Below, in pieces: positions 1 through 4,800 of a stretch of DNA of 7,657 bases. The notes under the pieces were generated by a model. That model was not told where the DNA came from and ran no database searches. It was given only the letters and a program-made list of their open reading frames with translations. The stretch is from the NCBI GenBank assembly GCA_934454745.1, contig CAKSGP010000060.1:1-7657 (forward strand). The letters are read 5' to 3'. Both the position numbers and the translations under genes were made by a program. Each line of letters begins with the position of its first letter. Positions within the stretch are counted from its first letter, which is position 1. Origin of the DNA: an uncultured Clostridia bacterium (GTDB lineage Bacteria > Bacillota > Clostridia > UBA1381).

Positions 1-131
1 GTTCCTGTTATTATTGGGTCAATCGTATGAGGGCCTAAGTTACAATAACTATTATTGAACTGATCTGCCGACTCTGCCACAGGACAAATCCAAAGTCCGT
101 TTATGCCCATTTCCCGACAGTGATCTAATAC
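1..131. repeat. Terminal direct repeat, left copy
   Basis: These 131 bases recur in the same orientation at 7527-7657. The only difference is c at 77 versus a at 7603. The repeat lies inside coding sequence in the same reading frame at both ends. It marks either the overlap of a closed contig or the start of a second tandem gene copy. Confidence 0.95.
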
Positions 132-383
132 TTTAACTGCTGCCTTTAGTGTTCCTTCATTTGTTGCATACGAAATACGGCATTGCATCATACACAAAGA
201 ATTTAACCAATCGGGTGCACCGTCAATTAAGGTTACTTTGTCATCAGTAACGTATTTAGGCATAAGGTCAGAATTATCAATAAATGTTGTTGTGGCATTT
301 GCAGGAAAGGCAAAAACCGAAGTGGAAAGAATAATTATCATCAAACAAGCACATACGACATTCTTTAAACATATCTTAAACAT
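1..383 (-). CDS. N-terminus of secreted GH13-family multimodular protein (partial, runs off left edge)
   Basis: Only the first 127 codons are visible; the frame is open at the left edge. The start is the ATG at 383-381, preceded by an AGGAAG Shine-Dalgarno at 400-395 (spacing 11 nt). Residues 1-30 form a signal peptide: positively charged start (K3, K7), hydrophobic core (about residues 9-20), and AxA-type cleavage sites after A25 (SVFA) or A30 (PANA). Secretion is therefore expected. Residues 31-127 are the beginning of a GH13-like (alpha-amylase superfamily) barrel and align closely with the start of the 475-aa protein encoded just upstream (shared FIDNS/YIDNS, MQCRIS, AVKVLDHC, NLGPHTIDP). 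The last 131 bases of this gene piece repeat at the right edge of the window with one mismatch, so it is either the missing 5' end of the giant gene at 1865-7657 (joined product 2014 aa) or a tandem paralogue. It lies 30 nt after the stop of the 475-aa gene, so the two are probably cotranscribed. Confidence 0.88.
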   Translation of the reverse strand, partial: MFKICLKNVVCACLMIIILSTSVFAFPANATTTFIDNSDLMPKYVTDDKVTLIDGAPDWLNSLCMMQCRISYATNEGTLKAAVKVLDHCREMGINGLWICPVAESADQFNNSYCNLGPHTIDPIITG

Positions 384-394
384 ATATGCCAGAA

Positions 395-400
395 CTTCCT
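395..400 (-). promoter_or_regulatory. Ribosome binding site of the left-edge gene
   Basis: The minus strand reads AGGAAG 11 nt before the ATG at 383. It supports this ATG as the start and hence the signal peptide. The 30-nt gap in which it sits shows no hairpin and no room for a separate promoter, so transcription probably comes from upstream genes. Confidence 0.6.
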
Positions 401-413
401 TTCTTAAATATTA

Positions 414-1841
414 TTAATTAGAACCCTCTACCAACACTATACCCATGTATTCAGGTTTAACAGATATATAGAAATCCAATATATCTTTTTTGCCACCCTT
501 ACAGATAACTTTATCATCAAGTAAATTTGTAACAACATAGGTTTTATAGTCGGTCATATTCATCTCTTCTAATGGAACCGAAACTTTAAATTGCGACTCA
601 CTACCTGTATGATTAGGTATTACCAAAACGGCTTTATTATCATAATATCGTGCATAAGATTGTAATCCCGTACCTTCGACATTAACCTTGCAAATATTAG
701 TCTCTCTGTGATTTTCGGGCCAATATTCAAAAATTTCTTTATATGTTCGGCGTATCTTAATTAATTTTTTAATATCCTCAAAAAACTCTTTAGTTTCACC
801 GCTTCTTCGCTTATCCCAAAGTATAGTATTAATGTAAAGAATTCCGTCATTTAGTAATTCATCATTTGCCGGATTATTCCATTCCTCTCCAATATACCAC
901 AAAGGAATAAAGGGTGCCATAATTGCCTGATAGCCCAATATCAAACGGTTTCCGTTTACAGCAGTAAGACGGTAATCGTGATTACAAATACAGTTAGTAT
1001 AGTATCTGTAAGTTCCGCCGATACCAAGTCTCGCCGACCTTGCACTTCCAATGTTTTCACCATTTTTAATGCAATCAACGATATTATACATATCAACAAA
1101 GATTGGTATGGCGGTTTTATATATTTGTGTAAATGTTCTTGTTGAATCCTTGACGCCGTTTTGTTCAATATCATATGAATCTCTACGGTCATTCATATCC
1201 TCAGACATCATTAACATTTTTTTGCCCATGCCGAGAAGTCGGCTTTTAATTTCCCAATCAACATCATAGCCGGCATAATGCGGTTCAACATCATAGCGAA
1301 AACCGTCAATATCTGTTTTTAAAGCGATATTAACAATAGTATCTATATACCATTTTTTGAATTCTTCATTTTTCCAATCAAATGCTATGTTTTTCCAAGC
1401 TTCGCCGTTAAACCAATCATAATGTTCATCAATTAGAGGCGCATTTTTAAGGACACCCCAAGATATAACATCAAGCAAAATTCGAATATTCCGTTTGTGT
1501 GCCTCATCAACAAAATTACGGAAAACCTTCCAACCATCATCATAATTATCGCAGCCTGTAATTTTAGGGTCGATAGTATGGGGACCTAAATTGGTATAGC
1601 CATTTCCTTCTATACCACGGTCATTAACCGGACAAACCATCAAACAGTTTACTCCCATTTCACTGCAATGGTCAAGAACCTTTACTGCAGATTGCAATGT
1701 TCCCTCGGGAGTGGCATTCGATATACGGCATTGCATAATAATTAATCCTTTTGTCCATTCCGGTGTACCGTTTTCAAGTTTCACTTCTTCATCTGGCACC
1801 CATTTAGGAACCAATTTACTATTATCGATATATTCTGCCAT
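414..1841 (-). CDS. Stand-alone GH13-family (alpha-amylase superfamily) protein, 475 aa, no signal peptide
   Basis: This is a glycoside hydrolase or transferase of the GH13 clan, which acts on alpha-glucosidic bonds by a retaining mechanism. Seen in the sequence (numbered from the ATG at 1841): region I Asp124 in DVISWG; region II GFRYD with nucleophile Asp184 and His188; region III acid/base Glu214 in MMSED; region IV NHD with Asp289; then an IPLWYIGEEW stretch matching the usual PGIPLIYYGEE, and a C-terminal beta domain from about residue 385. The usual Asn-His of region I is Trp-Gly. The region I to II spacing (60 residues) leaves almost no domain B. The ATG at 1841 is preferred to the TTG at 1859 because AAGGGA at 1854-1849 lies 7 nt before it and paralogue similarity begins right there (EYIDNS versus TFIDNS). 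No signal peptide or membrane segment is visible, so a cytoplasmic location is inferred. It starts 23 nt after the giant gene's stop. Exact specificity is unknown. Confidence 0.88.
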   Translation of the reverse strand: MAEYIDNSKLVPKWVPDEEVKLENGTPEWTKGLIIMQCRISNATPEGTLQSAVKVLDHCSEMGVNCLMVCPVNDRGIEGNGYTNLGPHTIDPKITGCDNYDDGWKVFRNFVDEAHKRNIRILLDVISWGVLKNAPLIDEHYDWFNGEAWKNIAFDWKNEEFKKWYIDTIVNIALKTDIDGFRYDVEPHYAGYDVDWEIKSRLLGMGKKMLMMSEDMNDRRDSYDIEQNGVKDSTRTFTQIYKTAIPIFVDMYNIVDCIKNGENIGSARSARLGIGGTYRYYTNCICNHDYRLTAVNGNRLILGYQAIMAPFIPLWYIGEEWNNPANDELLNDGILYINTILWDKRRSGETKEFFEDIKKLIKIRRTYKEIFEYWPENHRETNICKVNVEGTGLQSYARYYDNKAVLVIPNHTGSESQFKVSVPLEEMNMTDYKTYVVTNLLDDKVICKGGKKDILDFYISVKPEYMGIVLVEGSN

Positions 1842-1848
1842 ATTTAAT

Positions 1849-1854
1849 TCCCTT
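1849..1854 (-). promoter_or_regulatory. Ribosome binding site deciding the start of the 475-aa GH13 gene
   Basis: The minus strand reads AAGGGA, within GGGAAGGGAA, 7 nt before the ATG at 1841. It overlaps the codons that would follow a TTG start at 1859, so the TTG is unlikely to be the true start. The site sits in the 23-nt gap after the TAA at 1867-1865, consistent with an operon. Confidence 0.7.
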
Positions 1855-1864
1855 CCCAATGATT

Positions 1865-4800
1865 TTAAGAAACTGCCGCCGGTATGTCTGTGCCGTATTT
1901 TTCGAAGCTCTCTTTTTCAAATATTTCAGACAAAAACTTATGTAATCGTGGGAGACTTGTAATAAGCGGTTTTAACTTTTTGTTTAAACTACGGTATTGA
2001 TTTAGCAGCGCCCTGACTTCAACCGAACTTGAAGCAGTAATCTTGTCAGACAAACCGTCAATTAAATCATTAAGTTTTAAAACCGATTGGAAAACATATG
2101 TATCAACATTATCAATTTGTTTTGCTGTATAAACACTTACAATATCCACCGAGAATGAATGTGTACTGTTATCACGCAAATCGTCCGCGCTATCCAACCA
2201 AGGAGACAGTGAAAAATAACAATCCGAGGATTCTGCAAATAATGTTCCCATGCTTTCAGCAGAGATAGTACCGCTTACTGTATCAGCACCAACAGCAGTA
2301 CGCAACCACACAACTCCGCTATCCAACTTTGAAAACCAAATATAAATGCTCTTATCCTCGACATTATCGTGCTTAAGAATATTATCCTTCATCACAATAT
2401 GACCGCCGGGATATGAACGCATTTCGCCTTTTTGAGTGTCAAGCACCAATGCCAAACTCTTTCCGCCTGCATAATACTGTGGCGGTCTGGTAGGTGAAAT
2501 CAAAATCGCTAACTGTGTACCGTTCCTGCCTTGGTCAGCTGTAAGATTTTGAAGCTGCAAACGCATTCCGTCTAAATTCTGAATTACATTTACACCCTGA
2601 CACATATCACGCCTTGCTTCTTTCCAAGTCAAGCGCAAAACACCATTGTCCAAACGGTTGAAGTTTATTCTGCCATCCCACGATGAATCATCGTTATAAT
2701 TCGTTCCCACGCTGTACATAGAGCCTGTATTCAAAGGGCTGTATGCATATTGATCCATAGATAAATGTGGAGATATCAATTTATAGTATTTCTTGATTGC
2801 CTTATCCAACACTTTAGAATTCGTAACCGCTTTCTTTTCGCTGTCCGATAAAGCAATATAAGCTTCCTCGGCTCTTCTTATAGCATTCTCACTATAAATT
2901 GTAACTTCTCCGATATCGTCTATGTAATTTATAACGTCTTCAACTGCTCCTTCCGGTCTGAGTTTTCCAAAATAGACCTCAGCTGCAATTAATGCACTAT
3001 AATTTGATACCCTTTCTTTTTCATTTTCAGAAAGTTGCTCATAAGCCAATGTTGCTTTTTCTATTTTATCACCGCTGTCGATTGTAACTAATCCGATTTC
3101 GTTGATAAGCTGTTCAACTGCATCAACCTTTGAATCTTTTCCTACACCGATAAGATCCAACGAGAAATATTGTCTGTTAGTCCATGAAGAAATTGCGAAG
3201 CGGCACAAATTTTGGTTTTTCAGTGCTGCTGCATTTTCAAATAATCCCCCGCTGAATGTTCCGGTTATTTTCGCACCGTTGACATCAACAGTTAGAGTGT
3301 AAATATGGTTTTCTTCTTTCAAAGAAACAGAAAAACGTTTTTGTTTCAAATTTTCATATTTAATTCTACTATCAGTTATTATAGTATGTTCTCCGTTTGA
3401 CAAAGCATATACTCTGCCGTTAACAGTATCAAACACAATAGCAAAAGCATTCGAAGCACCCGCTTCATTTTTGTAAGAACCTATATAATCCTCAGCATTG
3501 CCGAAAACAAGAGCAAATACACCGCTCTTACTTGATTGACGAACTAAATTATCAAATTGAATGAATAAACCATCTATTGAAACAAATCTTGAAAATCCTT
3601 CACGGATGTTTGAACCAGCTCCCGTAAAGTTATAACGCAGACCGCCGGTGGAGACATCTTCTAATGATAAATACGGTGCCCAATCCTTTTGGATGGTTTT
3701 CATAACATTCTTCGCATCTAATTGATTGCTTAAATGAGCGGTATGATAGGACGCAGGATATAAATCTGCATCCGCTTCAGTTGCAAGTGCCGCATACTCA
3801 GCCTCTGCATCAAGCAATACCTGATAATTAGACACTAATTTCTTTCCGTTTTGGGTTAGATTATCATAAGCCACACGTGCCTCTTTTATAGGCGCTCCGT
3901 TAATCAAATCAACCTTTCCTATTTTTTCAATTAAGGCAATAGTATCTTCTATCTCAGCATTACTTCCGACACCTAAAAAGTCAATTGATGCAGTCTGTTG
4001 ACCGGTGATATTATACGCAGACAAACCTATATAACATTTTCCTGATGGGTCAAAATTCAAACCTTGCAATAATGAAGCAGGAATTGTATCGCTCAACTCA
4101 ATATTGCCGATTTTAAGGGTTATAATGTAATCTCCTTCAGTATCTGCTTTTTTGGCTATATCTACATAAACTGTTTTATCAGAAATATTTTTAAAAGTAG
4201 GATTTTTGACATCAGTAGCAGTGGCCGTGTCGTCACCCAAAATATTTATATTAACTCCATTAACAGAAGCGACTACATAACCGAGTCTTCCATTAAAGCC
4301 TATTCTAAGAGCGCCGTTTGATGTTGTATAATTAACATCACGGTTTGCTGTATAAATAATTTCAAAACGTTTCGAGCCTGCATTTTCGCCATTGCCGATA
4401 TTTGCAAGTTTTACACTTGAACCTTCAAACTTAAATTCCTTGTCAATACCATTCGACACACCGTTTCCGGCTTCGTATGTCCATTCATAATGAATACCGG
4501 TATTGTTTTCGAGATTTGATGGATCTGAAACAAAAAACTTAGACCAATTTTTCTTAGATTGCTTCAAAGTATAAATTGTATTTCCTGTTACGGTATCGGT
4601 TGTCAAAACCGGTACTGTGTAGTCTATTTTAGTGTGTTTTTCAGGTTGACCGAGGATTGCAAGTTCTTTATAAATATAATCTGCAACTTTTTGATGAGTT
4701 ACTGCATTTGGATGACTGCCAGCACCTGTAACACCAGAAAACTCATACTGACTCGGTAATTCTATAAAGAAAACTTTATCATTATTCTTGGCAAAATCAT

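Noticed and set aside
384..413. Possible terminator or promoter between the 475-aa gene and the left-edge gene
   Set aside because: The 30-nt gap is AT-rich but forms no stem-loop and has no room for -35 and -10 boxes outside coding sequence.
1051..1269. Plus-strand open frames (also 1711-1962, 3102-3302, 4559-4759, 5054-5278, 6110-6292)
   Set aside because: All are short, antisense to well-supported coding sequence and without family motifs or convincing start signals.
1842..1859. TTG at 1859 as the start of the 475-aa gene
   Set aside because: The AAGGGA ribosome binding site lies downstream of the TTG, and similarity to the paralogue begins at the ATG at 1841.
2774..3958. Dockerin or SLH repeats in the C-terminal half
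   Set aside because: The repeats lack the Asp/Asn calcium-loop pattern of dockerins and the SLH signature; they fit helix-pair spacers.
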